Position numbers and translations under genes: made by a program. Below the pieces are notes generated by a model. The model had not been told where the DNA came from and searched no databases. It saw nothing but the letters and a program-made list of their open reading frames with translations. Shown one piece after another: positions 1 to 5,970 of a stretch of 11,173 nucleotides of DNA (position 1 is the stretch's first letter; every line of letters starts with the position of its first letter). The DNA is from Bacteroidales bacterium GP4 (GTDB lineage: Bacteria; Bacteroidota; Bacteroidia; Bacteroidales; Muribaculaceae). The stretch covers positions 1 through 11,173 of the forward strand of contig DAAL01000207.1 in NCBI GenBank assembly GCA_001701065.1, written 5' to 3'.

Positions 1-564
1 ACCGCCGAACTCACAGGCGGTTACGAACTGTTCCTGCCGCTTCTTATAGTGTCGACCATCTCCTATTGCACCATAATCGCATTTGAGCCTTACAGCATCT
101 ATGCCATCCGTCTTGCCAAACGCGGCGAACTGCTCACCCACCACAAGGACAAGTCAGTGCTGCGCCTGCTGAAGATAAGCAGCGTAATAGAAAACGACTT
201 CAAGACCGTAACACCCGACATGAACCTGAAACAGATGGTGGACGTCATTTCCCAGTCCAACCGAAATCTATTCCCTGTACTCGATGCCGACAATAAGCTC
301 GTGGGCGTTGTGCTGCTCGATGACATACGCAACATCATGTTCCGCCCCGACCTCTACAAGCGCATGTTTGTAAGCAAATTCATGAGTATGCCCCCGGCTA
401 TGATTGAAGTCGGTGACAGCATGGAGAATGTAATGAAGACATTTGACCGCACGGGAGCATGGAATCTGCCCGTGGTGGAAAACGGTAAGTATCTCGGCTT
501 CGTGTCGAAATCCAAGATTTTCAACTCCTACCGCCGAGTGCTGCGCCACTATTCGGAAGACTGA
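1..564 (+). CDS. ClC-family chloride channel/transporter, C-terminal part with two CBS domains (partial)
   Basis: The reading frame is open from base 1 and ends at TGA 562-564, so the gene begins upstream of the window; 187 residues are visible. The first ~45 residues contain the end of the last membrane helix and the short linker (FEPYSIYAIRLAKRGELLTH) that I recognise from Bacteroidales ClC proteins. Two CBS repeats follow, roughly visible residues 65-115 and 122-180, with the typical patterns FPVLDADNKLVGVVLLDDI and LPVVENGKYLGFVSKSKI. ClC proteins move chloride or other anions through the inner membrane, some as H+/Cl- antiporters; paired CBS domains bind adenine nucleotides and gate transport. 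The ion-path and gating-glutamate motifs are outside the window, so channel versus antiporter cannot be decided. The gene converges on the epimerase with no bases between the stop codons. Confidence 0.9.
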   Translation, partial: TAELTGGYELFLPLLIVSTISYCTIIAFEPYSIYAIRLAKRGELLTHHKDKSVLRLLKISSVIENDFKTVTPDMNLKQMVDVISQSNRNLFPVLDADNKLVGVVLLDDIRNIMFRPDLYKRMFVSKFMSMPPAMIEVGDSMENVMKTFDRTGAWNLPVVENGKYLGFVSKSKIFNSYRRVLRHYSED

Positions 565-1449
565 TTATATATTGTCGAATATCACCATGTAGGACGCTTC
601 GAAAGTTTCGCCCGGCTGTAGTGTGTTGACATAATCGCGCTGAGAAAACTCGCCGTCGAAGTTCATCCGGTCGCATCGTCCCCACCAAGGCTCGATGCAC
701 ACAAACGGTGCCCTCGCCGAGGGTGACCACATCCCCACAACAGGAGCGTCGAACAACAACGACACATAAGGACGACGCTCCTTGTCGAGCATCGAAACCC
801 TTCTCACCTGTCGGTCCTGAAGCATGATGGTGTTGATGCTGAACGTGTCGCCGGTCAGCGGCAGCATCCCGTCCTCGCCGAGTTCAATCACCGCAGTGTC
901 GCCGCTTATGCATCCTTTCTCTTTCAGCAGTTGGCTCACAAGCGGCTTGCGAGTGTCGAAAAGGAAATATCCGTGTACGGCATCATCGGGATTAAACTCA
1001 GGATAGTTGAACGCAGGATGTGCGCCTATTTGGAAACTCATGGGCTTCTCATCAAGATTCTTCACCCTCCACATCACGGTAAGGCGCGCCTCGTCAAGAC
1101 GGCAGCCTATCTCAAGACGGAACCGCCGTGGATAAAGCGACATAGTAAGGTCATTGGACTCCAGCGCAAACCATGCTTCGTCCTCGGGACTGTCGGCAAT
1201 GACTTCAAAATCGCTGTCACGGGCAAAACCGTGCTGACCGAGAGCGTACTCCACGCCGTCAATGCGGAACTTTCCGTCCCACACCGAACCTACTATAGGG
1301 AAAAGCACAGGTGAACGACGACCCCAAAAAGCCTTATCGCCTTGCCACAGATACTCCTGCTGTGTGCGGTTGTTCTTCACGCTTTGGAGCTCCGCCCCAT
1401 GATTATCTATCACGACCGTCAACAGGTCATTCTTCAAAATCTGTCCCAT
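565..1449 (-). CDS. LacX-like aldose 1-epimerase family protein (sugar mutarotase)
   Basis: This 294-residue protein has the galactose mutarotase-like fold of the LacX subgroup, which interconverts alpha and beta anomers of aldoses in the cytoplasm. Visible signatures are HGFARD with H73, IGAHPAF with H144, and PFVCIEPWWGRCD with E253; by family knowledge the two histidines and the glutamate are the expected acid/base residues. The length is normal and no signal peptide is seen. The frame stays open upstream to 1569, but the conserved N-terminus (ILKNDLLTVVIDNHGAEL) and a promoter at 1507-1538 place the start at ATG 1449, with ATG 1455 as an alternative two codons earlier. The upstream extension would translate the hairpin-rich intergenic segment. 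The true sugar substrate cannot be read from the sequence, and the gene is not next to sugar catabolism genes here. Confidence 0.9.
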   Translation of the reverse strand: MGQILKNDLLTVVIDNHGAELQSVKNNRTQQEYLWQGDKAFWGRRSPVLFPIVGSVWDGKFRIDGVEYALGQHGFARDSDFEVIADSPEDEAWFALESNDLTMSLYPRRFRLEIGCRLDEARLTVMWRVKNLDEKPMSFQIGAHPAFNYPEFNPDDAVHGYFLFDTRKPLVSQLLKEKGCISGDTAVIELGEDGMLPLTGDTFSINTIMLQDRQVRRVSMLDKERRPYVSLLFDAPVVGMWSPSARAPFVCIEPWWGRCDRMNFDGEFSQRDYVNTLQPGETFEASYMVIFDNI

Positions 1450-1506
1450 ACACATTATTATATATAGAGAATAGTTAGCATAAATTATAGGAGTTAGCTC
1501 CCATGA

Positions 1507-1538
1507 CAAATTTACGAACTTTTCCCCATTCCACCAAC
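1507..1538 (-). promoter_or_regulatory. Bacteroidetes-type promoter of the epimerase gene
   Basis: Read on the minus strand, a perfect TAnnTTTG -7 box (TAAATTTG, 1507-1514) lies 20 bases from GTTG (1535-1538), a 3-of-4 match to the TTTG -33 box. The predicted start near 1502 gives a leader of about 50 bases before ATG 1449. The -33 box falls inside the left copy of the direct repeat that bounds the neighbouring hairpin-rich segment. Confidence 0.6.
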
Positions 1539-1717
1539 ACCCCCATCCCACGGTTTGCACCGTAGGCAATGTAGAGTTTCGCCCAAAGGGCTTGCCCGTG
1601 GGAATGCATCTCGGGCGACTCGGGAAATCGTCGAAGACGATGCATTATGGTTAGCCCCATATTTATATATGGGGTGGTGACGACATCCCCCACCAACAAA
1701 AACATCGAAGATGTTTC
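1531..1717. repeat. Hairpin-rich intergenic element bounded by a 9-base direct repeat
   Basis: CCACCAACA occurs at 1531-1539 and again at 1690-1698; each copy is followed after four bases by CATC. Between and just beyond them lie compact inverted repeats: an 8-pair stem around 1548-1567 (one G-U pair) whose minus-strand loop is GCAA; GCCC-AAA-GGGC near 1581-1591; ATCGTC-GAA-GACGAT at 1628-1642; CCCCATAT-TTAT-ATATGGGG at 1655-1674; and AAACATC-GAA-GATGTTT at 1700-1716. Two of the stems share the same GAA loop. The open minus-strand frames across this stretch are low-complexity and match no family I know, so I do not call a gene. It could be a dispersed structured repeat (REP or MITE-like) or a structured RNA. 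The inverted repeats are seen directly; the interpretation is inference. Confidence 0.45.
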
Positions 1718-1865
1718 TTAATTGTTCCCCCAATAAATGACATTGTAACACCATAAACATCTGTAACAATCCCCTTTAAGGTTAATGTGACAATAATTTA
1801 ACCAAATCCCACAAACTTTTCTCGTTCCACTACTCCTCTATAAATCAAATACATGCCCCATTATT

Positions 1866-1901
1866 CAATATTTTTCATACGATTTTTTGAAAAAAATATT
1901 G
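1866..1901. repeat. AT-rich inverted repeat upstream of the sigma-factor promoter
   Basis: CAATATTTTT (1866-1875) and AAAAATATTG (1892-1901) form a perfect 10-base inverted repeat with a 16-base spacer, ending 7 bases before the -33 box of the ECF sigma promoter. It could be an operator, an UP-like or bent element, or chance in AT-rich sequence. The rest of 1718-1908 holds no gene that I can support; it contains two copies of TGTAACA (1744-1750, 1762-1768), and a third copy lies in the leader at 1955-1961. Confidence 0.4.
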
Positions 1902-1908
1902 GAGAAAA

Positions 1909-1940
1909 TTTGGTGAATGAAAAAGTTTCTGTAACTTTGC
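1909..1940 (+). promoter_or_regulatory. Bacteroidetes housekeeping promoter of the ECF sigma gene
   Basis: TTTG (1909-1912) and TAACTTTG (1933-1940) are exact matches to the Bacteroidetes -33 and -7 consensus boxes with a 20-base gap. The predicted start is near 1945. This is the clearest promoter in the window and implies that the sigma gene is read by the primary sigma factor. Confidence 0.8.
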
Positions 1941-1944
1941 ATCG

Positions 1945-2044
1945 TAATCAATTTGTAACACAAATGTACAACGATTACAAAACCAACAAAAAAACGAACA
2001 ACAACAAACAACCAATTTAACCACAAACAAAAAAATTAAAAGCT
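1945..2044 (+). promoter_or_regulatory. Long A/C-rich, almost G-free leader of the ECF sigma mRNA
   Basis: The predicted 5' leader is about 100 bases and from 1963 on contains only four G residues in 82 bases, with runs such as AACAACAACAAACAACC. It should be nearly unstructured and has no Shine-Dalgarno sequence; A-rich upstream regions of this kind are associated with efficient translation in Bacteroidetes. The start of transcription is inferred from the promoter boxes. Confidence 0.5.
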
Positions 2045-2548
2045 ATGGGTTCAGCCAACTTTCAATCAAAACTAATTAGCCTGCAAAGTAATCTTCTAAA
2101 CTTCGCATTAATGCTCACATCCAATCGTGACGACGCTTACGATCTTCTTCAAGACACAACGCTAAAAGCTCTTGACAATGAAGACAAGTACGTGGACAAT
2201 GTCAACTTCAAAGGATGGGTGTTCACCATCATGCGCAACATCTTTATCAACAACTACCGCAAAGTAGTGCGCAGCGCAACAGTAGTGGACAAAACCGAAG
2301 ACTTATTTTTACTCAACCTCCCGCAAGAGTCAGGATTTGAAACTCCCGACGGATCAGTAGCAGCAAAAGAAATCACCGCAGCCATCAATGCATTCACCGA
2401 CGAGTACCGTATACCGTTCTCGATGCACGTTGCCGGTTATAAATACAACGAAATCGCCGAGGAAATGAATCTTCCGATAGGAACCGTGAAGAGCCGCATA
2501 TTCCTTGCGCGTCAACGCCTGCAGAAAACTCTGCAAGACTATCGCTAA
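2045..2548 (+). CDS. ECF-type (sigma-70 family) RNA polymerase sigma factor
   Basis: This is a 167-residue group 4 sigma factor that directs RNA polymerase to a subset of promoters. Region 2 spans roughly residues 18-73, including DAYDLLQDTTLKAL and the -10-binding helix KGWVFTIMRNIFINNYRK. Region 4 spans roughly 108-162 with the helix-turn-helix YNEIAEEMNLPIGTVKSRIFLARQRL. The short linker and the absence of regions 1 and 3 are typical of the ECF group. ATG 2045 is the first start after a strong promoter and A-rich leader. No anti-sigma gene follows: the next plus-strand element is a terminator and the next gene is on the other strand. The sigma factor is therefore either controlled by a distant partner or regulated by its amount. 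The regulon cannot be read from this window. Confidence 0.93.
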   Translation: MGSANFQSKLISLQSNLLNFALMLTSNRDDAYDLLQDTTLKALDNEDKYVDNVNFKGWVFTIMRNIFINNYRKVVRSATVVDKTEDLFLLNLPQESGFETPDGSVAAKEITAAINAFTDEYRIPFSMHVAGYKYNEIAEEMNLPIGTVKSRIFLARQRLQKTLQDYR

Positions 2549-2563
2549 AGCTAAACGCATGGG

Positions 2564-2594
2564 TTTATTCTAAAGATACGTCCTATATAATTTG
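2564..2594 (+). promoter_or_regulatory. Possible weak promoter downstream of the sigma gene
   Basis: TTTA (2564-2567) lies 20 bases before TAATTTG (2588-2594), which resembles the -7 box TAnnTTTG with one base missing. It would start transcription close to 2598. Both boxes are imperfect and the call is tentative. Confidence 0.25.
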
Positions 2595-2597
2595 TCT

Positions 2598-2724
2598 ATG
2601 GCAGAATCCATTATTTGTACAGAACATGATATAATTATGAGGTGCTATAGAAACAATCGTAATACCGTACTGAACCCCGCTTAAGGAAAAGGGACTTACC
2701 GCGACAGGCAAGTCCCTTTTTTTA
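2598..2724 (+). ncRNA. Candidate small RNA or sigma-gene 3'UTR with a 28-codon micro-ORF
   Basis: Between the sigma stop codon and the terminator lie 140 bases with RNA-like structure. CTATGGCA (2596-2603) pairs with TGCTATAG (2643-2650) through one G-U pair, and CATGAT (2625-2630) pairs with ATTATG (2634-2639) through one G-U pair. The segment ends in the hairpin at 2688-2719 and a T run. The same stretch holds an ATG-initiated frame of 28 codons (2598-2684, TAA) that starts where the tentative promoter would initiate and ends three bases before the terminator stem. The peptide has no recognisable motif. It may be a 3'UTR-derived RNA, an independent RNA, a micro-protein, or simply untranslated 3' sequence. 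Confidence 0.25.
2688..2724. terminator. Strong intrinsic terminator, possibly bidirectional
   Basis: AAAGGGACTT (2688-2697) and AAGTCCCTTT (2710-2719) form a perfect 10-pair stem with a 12-base loop, followed by further T residues on the plus strand. It ends the sigma-factor transcript. On the minus strand the stem is followed by TTTTCC after the CCC, so it may also stop the exonuclease/membrane-protein transcript whose last stop codon begins at 2725. Confidence 0.85.
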
Positions 2725-2931
2725 TTATTTATCATCACTGTTAAGCCGCTCACGGCGGTAACGTTCCTTCCGTTTCAAGAAAATGCGGAGCAAGAAGATG
2801 CACACAAGCGTTATACCTATTATCCCGAAGTAGTACAGATAGTTGCCGTCATAGAACTCCTTGCGTCCTATATAAGCCATTACCCCTAAATAGGCGACCA
2901 GCAACAAAGGCAGATAAGTAGATTTTTTCAT
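2725..2931 (-). CDS. Small two-helix inner-membrane protein of unknown function
   Basis: This is a 68-residue protein with two hydrophobic segments (about residues 5-22 and 32-53) separated by a short charged loop (GRKEFYDGNYLYY), and a strongly basic tail (KRKERYRRERL), which by the positive-inside rule should lie in the cytoplasm. I do not recognise a named family. The start codon overlaps the exonuclease stop codon in an ATGA arrangement (2928-2931), so translation is probably coupled to it. The gene ends directly at the terminator. Function is unknown; coupling to a nuclease does not by itself indicate a shared pathway. Confidence 0.75.
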   Translation of the reverse strand: MKKSTYLPLLLVAYLGVMAYIGRKEFYDGNYLYYFGIIGITLVCIFLLRIFLKRKERYRRERLNSDDK

Positions 2932-3581
2932 TGCACGGGATTTTCAACGGTTTCTTCCTGAATCTCGATTTTATAAGGGCATGAGTCAGGGTCAAAGTTT
3001 CCTTCTTTAAGATAATTGAAGATGCGCAGGGTAGCCCATGCGTCAATTGCGGCATACTCCATCTGCGCCGGAGTGAGCACATCGGCTTCCCAATTGCTGA
3101 GACGCTGCCCCTTGGATATACGCTCGTTGAACAGGATAGCATAAATGCGCTGTAAAGCATTGTCCTTTATCCCGTAGTCCTTCACCATGTGCTGAAGGTC
3201 TACAAGCCGGGTAGCTTCAAACTGATGCAACCGACCAAGCATCTTGAAGTCGTCATGGATCGAAAGCCCGATCTTCGTGATTTCGGCATTAGAGAAGAGG
3301 TCGCGCAGCTCCTTGATGAACCCGAGCTTATTGACACGGAACAGATAACACTCATCGCCTGTGCTTATCTGGATGAGCGCAACGCCGTTGCAAGAACCCT
3401 TCTTGAAGTTAGGCTTGGTCTCAGTGTCGAACCCTATCACCTTGAACCGATTGATGGTCTCAATGGCAGCAAGAGCATCCTCCTCGGTGTCAATCAGATG
3501 AATGACACCGGGGTACTGCACCACCGGCAACTTGTTGATAAGTTCTTTGGGAATAGATATGTTTATCGTTCTAACACTCAT
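2928..3581 (-). CDS. 3'-5' exonuclease, RNase D-like DEDDy family
   Basis: This 217-residue protein is a stand-alone DEDD exonuclease domain, which removes nucleotides from 3' ends using two metal ions. The motifs in order are Exo I FDTET (D52, E54), Exo II KIGLSIHDD (D110 expected as ligand), and Exo III EYAAID (Y176, D180), the tyrosine marking the DEDDy subtype. SNWEADVLTPAQMEYAAIDA is the usual signature of this group. There is no HRDC domain as in full-length RNase D and no polymerase domain, so it resembles the single-domain WRN-exonuclease-like proteins common in Bacteroidetes. Whether the substrate is RNA or DNA cannot be decided. The start ATG 3581 follows a good promoter with a leader of about 37 bases, and the stop overlaps the next start. 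Confidence 0.9.
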   Translation of the reverse strand: MSVRTINISIPKELINKLPVVQYPGVIHLIDTEEDALAAIETINRFKVIGFDTETKPNFKKGSCNGVALIQISTGDECYLFRVNKLGFIKELRDLFSNAEITKIGLSIHDDFKMLGRLHQFEATRLVDLQHMVKDYGIKDNALQRIYAILFNERISKGQRLSNWEADVLTPAQMEYAAIDAWATLRIFNYLKEGNFDPDSCPYKIEIQEETVENPVQ

Positions 3582-3622
3582 TATCTATCGAAACAGTCCG
3601 ATACGGGACATTTTTCAGCCTG

Positions 3623-3654
3623 TAAAGTTACAAAATCTATTCAACACACACAAA
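3623..3654 (-). promoter_or_regulatory. Promoter of the exonuclease gene
   Basis: On the minus strand, TTTG (3651-3654) is followed after 20 bases by TAACTTTA (3623-3630), a near match to TAnnTTTG. Transcription would begin near 3618, giving a leader of about 37 bases. Its -33 box lies only three bases from the -33 box of the divergent mtaB promoter. Confidence 0.6.
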
Positions 3655-3657
3655 ATA

Positions 3658-3689
3658 TTTTAGTGTAAGCGGAGAATGTAGTAAATTTG
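3658..3689 (+). promoter_or_regulatory. Promoter of the mtaB operon, positioned for a leaderless mRNA
   Basis: A perfect -7 box TAAATTTG (3682-3689) lies 20 bases after TTTT (3658-3661). Initiation would fall at about 3693-3695, coinciding with the ATG at 3694. No other in-frame start would preserve the conserved N-terminus of the product. Confidence 0.65.
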
Positions 3690-3693
3690 CGCC

Positions 3694-5016
3694 ATGATAG
3701 ATAAATCTACATTCGGAAACGGAACAGCGTTATTCCACACGTTTGGATGTAAGCTCAATTTCTCGGAAACGTCCACCATCGCACGGCAGTTTTCGGAAAA
3801 CGGCATTCGCAGGGTATCATCCGGCGAAATCCCCGACATTGTAGTCATAAACACCTGCAGCGTGACCGACATGGCTGACAAAAAATGCCGGCAAGCCATA
3901 CACCGCTACGCCAGGAAGTATCCCGAAGCCGCAATTGTGGTGACAGGGTGCTATGCGCAGCTTAAAGGCGACGAGATAGCGCGCATGTCAAATGTGGCGA
4001 TTGTGGCTGGCACCGACCGCAAACTTTCGCTCGTTGATTTCATCAAGGGATGGAAGGAAAACTCCTCTCCACGCACCATAATAACCCCGTCAAAGGACAT
4101 CCGACGGTTTGAGCCGTCATGCGCCCGCGGTGACCGCACCCGCTATTTCCTCAAAGTACAGGACGGATGCGACTATTGGTGCACCTACTGCACCATTCCC
4201 AAAGCACGCGGCAGAAGCCGAAGCGGAACCGTGGCTGAGATGGTGGCGCAAGCGCAAAGCGTGGCGGAAGAAGGCGGAAAAGAGATTGTAATAACCGGAG
4301 TCAACATAGGCGACTTCGGCAAAGGCACTGACGAGACATTTTTTGACCTCATCAAAGCACTCGACCAAGTGGACGGAATAGAGCGTTACCGCATATCCTC
4401 GATAGAACCGAATCTGCTGACTGACGAAATCATAGAATGGGTGGCGCAGTCCCGGCGGTTCATGCCCCACTTCCATGTGCCGTTACAGGCAGGAAGCGAC
4501 GAGGTGCTGCGACTCATGCGCAGGCACTACGACACGGCATTATTCCGTCACCGCATGGAAAAAATACGCACTACCATCCCCGACGCATTCATAGGCGTGG
4601 ACCTTATTGTAGGCGCAAGAGGCGAGACCGAGGAACTGTTCAGGATGTCACGTGACTTCGTGGAATCGCTCGACATATCGCAACTGCATGTGTTCCCTTA
4701 CTCCGAACGCCCCGGAACCCGCGCCCTTGAAATACCCTACACTGTCGCCCTCGAGGAGAAACACCGCCGCACCCTTGAGATGCTGCGTATTTCGGAACGG
4801 AAGATGGAAGAGTTTGCACGACGTTACACCGGGAAGGTCCGTCCCGTGCTTGTGGAGCATCCGCGACCCGGCAAGCCGATGTACGGATTCACTGACAACT
4901 ATCTGAAAGTGGAACTTCCAAGAAATCCGAGCCTTGCCAACCTGATAGTCCCGGTAAAACTCGGCGAATGCCATGACAACGCGGAATATTTCGATGGTCA
5001 ATTTATAGAGCGTTAA
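3694..5016 (+). CDS. mtaB: tRNA t6A37 methylthiotransferase MtaB
   Basis: This is a 440-residue radical SAM methylthiotransferase that converts t6A to ms2t6A at position 37 of ANN-decoding tRNAs. The N-terminal UPF0004 domain carries the three cluster-binding cysteines C19 (TFGCKLNFSE), C55 (NTCSVTD) and C86 (GCYAQ). The radical SAM domain has CxxxCxxC at C159, C163 and C166 in GCDYWCTYC. The C-terminal ~60 residues form the TRAM RNA-binding domain (KVRPVLVE...YGFTDNYLKVEL). TFGCKLNFSE is characteristic of MtaB rather than MiaB or RimO. The start ATG 3694 lies almost at the predicted transcription start, suggesting leaderless translation. It is the first gene of a four-gene operon; the acyltransferase follows after 15 bases. 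Confidence 0.95.
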   Translation: MIDKSTFGNGTALFHTFGCKLNFSETSTIARQFSENGIRRVSSGEIPDIVVINTCSVTDMADKKCRQAIHRYARKYPEAAIVVTGCYAQLKGDEIARMSNVAIVAGTDRKLSLVDFIKGWKENSSPRTIITPSKDIRRFEPSCARGDRTRYFLKVQDGCDYWCTYCTIPKARGRSRSGTVAEMVAQAQSVAEEGGKEIVITGVNIGDFGKGTDETFFDLIKALDQVDGIERYRISSIEPNLLTDEIIEWVAQSRRFMPHFHVPLQAGSDEVLRLMRRHYDTALFRHRMEKIRTTIPDAFIGVDLIVGARGETEELFRMSRDFVESLDISQLHVFPYSERPGTRALEIPYTVALEEKHRRTLEMLRISERKMEEFARRYTGKVRPVLVEHPRPGKPMYGFTDNYLKVELPRNPSLANLIVPVKLGECHDNAEYFDGQFIER

Positions 5017-5031
5017 TATCCTCTCACAGTT

Positions 5032-5970
5032 ATGAGCAAGCAATACTTACAATACAAACCTCTCGAATGGATGTTGAACGGGATGGCACGCCTGCCGTTA
5101 AGCATCCTTTACGGAATAAGCGATGTGATATTTTTCCTGCTGTACTACGTGGTGCGCTACCGCAAGAAAGTGGCGTTGACCAACATCATCAACTCTTTCC
5201 CTGGCAAGTCAGAGAAAGAATGCAAGGAGATATGCCGCAAATTCTTCCGCAACTTCGCCGACTACTTTGTGGAGACTATAAAACTCGCCCACATCACTGA
5301 CGAGGAGATGAAAAAGCACATGGAATTTGTGGGACTGGAGGAAGTGGACAAGTGCTTGGACCAAGGCAGATCGGTAGCCGTTTATTTCTCCCATTGCGGC
5401 AACTGGGAGTGGGCACCGTCCATCACCCTCAACGCACGCCACAAGCCCTCGGACAAGATAGTGTACGCACAAGTGTACCGACCGCTTAAAAACAAGTGGT
5501 TTGACGCTTACTTTCTTAAACTCAGAAGCCGCTTCGGCTCGGTGTCGTTCGAAAAACGCCTTGTGTTCCGCGACCTGCTGATGCTGAAAAAGAAAGGGCA
5601 GCAAAGCATCACCGGATTCATGAGCGACCAGAAACCAAGCGCAGGCGACGTTACTCATGTGGTAAAATTCCTCAACCAACCCACTGCCATAATCACCGGC
5701 ACCGAAACCATTGTGCGCCGGCTCAACCTTGTAGCCGTGTACTGGGACATGGAGAAAATAAAACGCGGTCATTACCGCCTGACGGTACGCGTCATCACGG
5801 AAGCCCCCGCATCAATGCCGGAATTTGCCATCACTGACGCTTATGCGAAAATGCTGCAGGAAACCATTGAGCGAAATCCCGCCATATGGCTGTGGACCCA
5901 CAAGCGGTGGAAGCACAAAGTGGAATATCCGGCTGACTTCAAGGACAACGCAAACACCCCGGCACAATGA
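5032..5970 (+). CDS. Lysophospholipid/lipid A-type acyltransferase (LpxL/HtrB-like, LPLAT superfamily)
   Basis: This 312-residue protein has the acyltransferase fold of lipid A secondary acyltransferases, which transfer an acyl chain to a lipid A precursor at the inner face of the cytoplasmic membrane. The catalytic HxxxxE motif is visible as SHCGNWE (H121, E126). Further family blocks are GFMSDQKPS, FLNQPTAIITGTE and the C-terminal WLWTHKRWK. A hydrophobic segment at about residues 22-42 should anchor it to the membrane. The length is normal. The gene starts 15 bases after mtaB without a Shine-Dalgarno sequence, and its TGA overlaps the glycosyltransferase ATG, consistent with translational coupling. 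LpxL-like function is the best guess; an ornithine-lipid or other lipid acyltransferase role is not excluded. Confidence 0.88.
   Translation: MSKQYLQYKPLEWMLNGMARLPLSILYGISDVIFFLLYYVVRYRKKVALTNIINSFPGKSEKECKEICRKFFRNFADYFVETIKLAHITDEEMKKHMEFVGLEEVDKCLDQGRSVAVYFSHCGNWEWAPSITLNARHKPSDKIVYAQVYRPLKNKWFDAYFLKLRSRFGSVSFEKRLVFRDLLMLKKKGQQSITGFMSDQKPSAGDVTHVVKFLNQPTAIITGTETIVRRLNLVAVYWDMEKIKRGHYRLTVRVITEAPASMPEFAITDAYAKMLQETIERNPAIWLWTHKRWKHKVEYPADFKDNANTPAQ

Noticed and set aside
931..1314. Plus-strand frame of 127 codons inside the epimerase gene
   Set aside because: It is fully antisense to a clearly conserved coding region and its product matches nothing recognisable.
1450..1569. Longer epimerase with a 40-residue N-terminal extension
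   Set aside because: The extension is not hydrophobic or conserved-looking, crosses the -7 promoter box, and the family N-terminus begins at the ATG at 1449.
1531..1698. Direct repeat CCACCAACA as proof of a target-site duplication
   Set aside because: No terminal inverted repeats flank the interior and only one instance is available, so transposition cannot be claimed from this copy alone.
1475..1769. Minus-strand open frames across the hairpin-rich intergenic stretch
   Set aside because: They run through overlapping inverted repeats, have odd composition, no recognisable domain and no consistent start, and one simply extends the epimerase frame upstream. They are better explained by the repeat element than by a gene.
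5209..5772. Long minus-strand frame inside the acyltransferase gene
   Set aside because: It is antisense to conserved acyltransferase motifs; its length reflects codon composition of the real gene.
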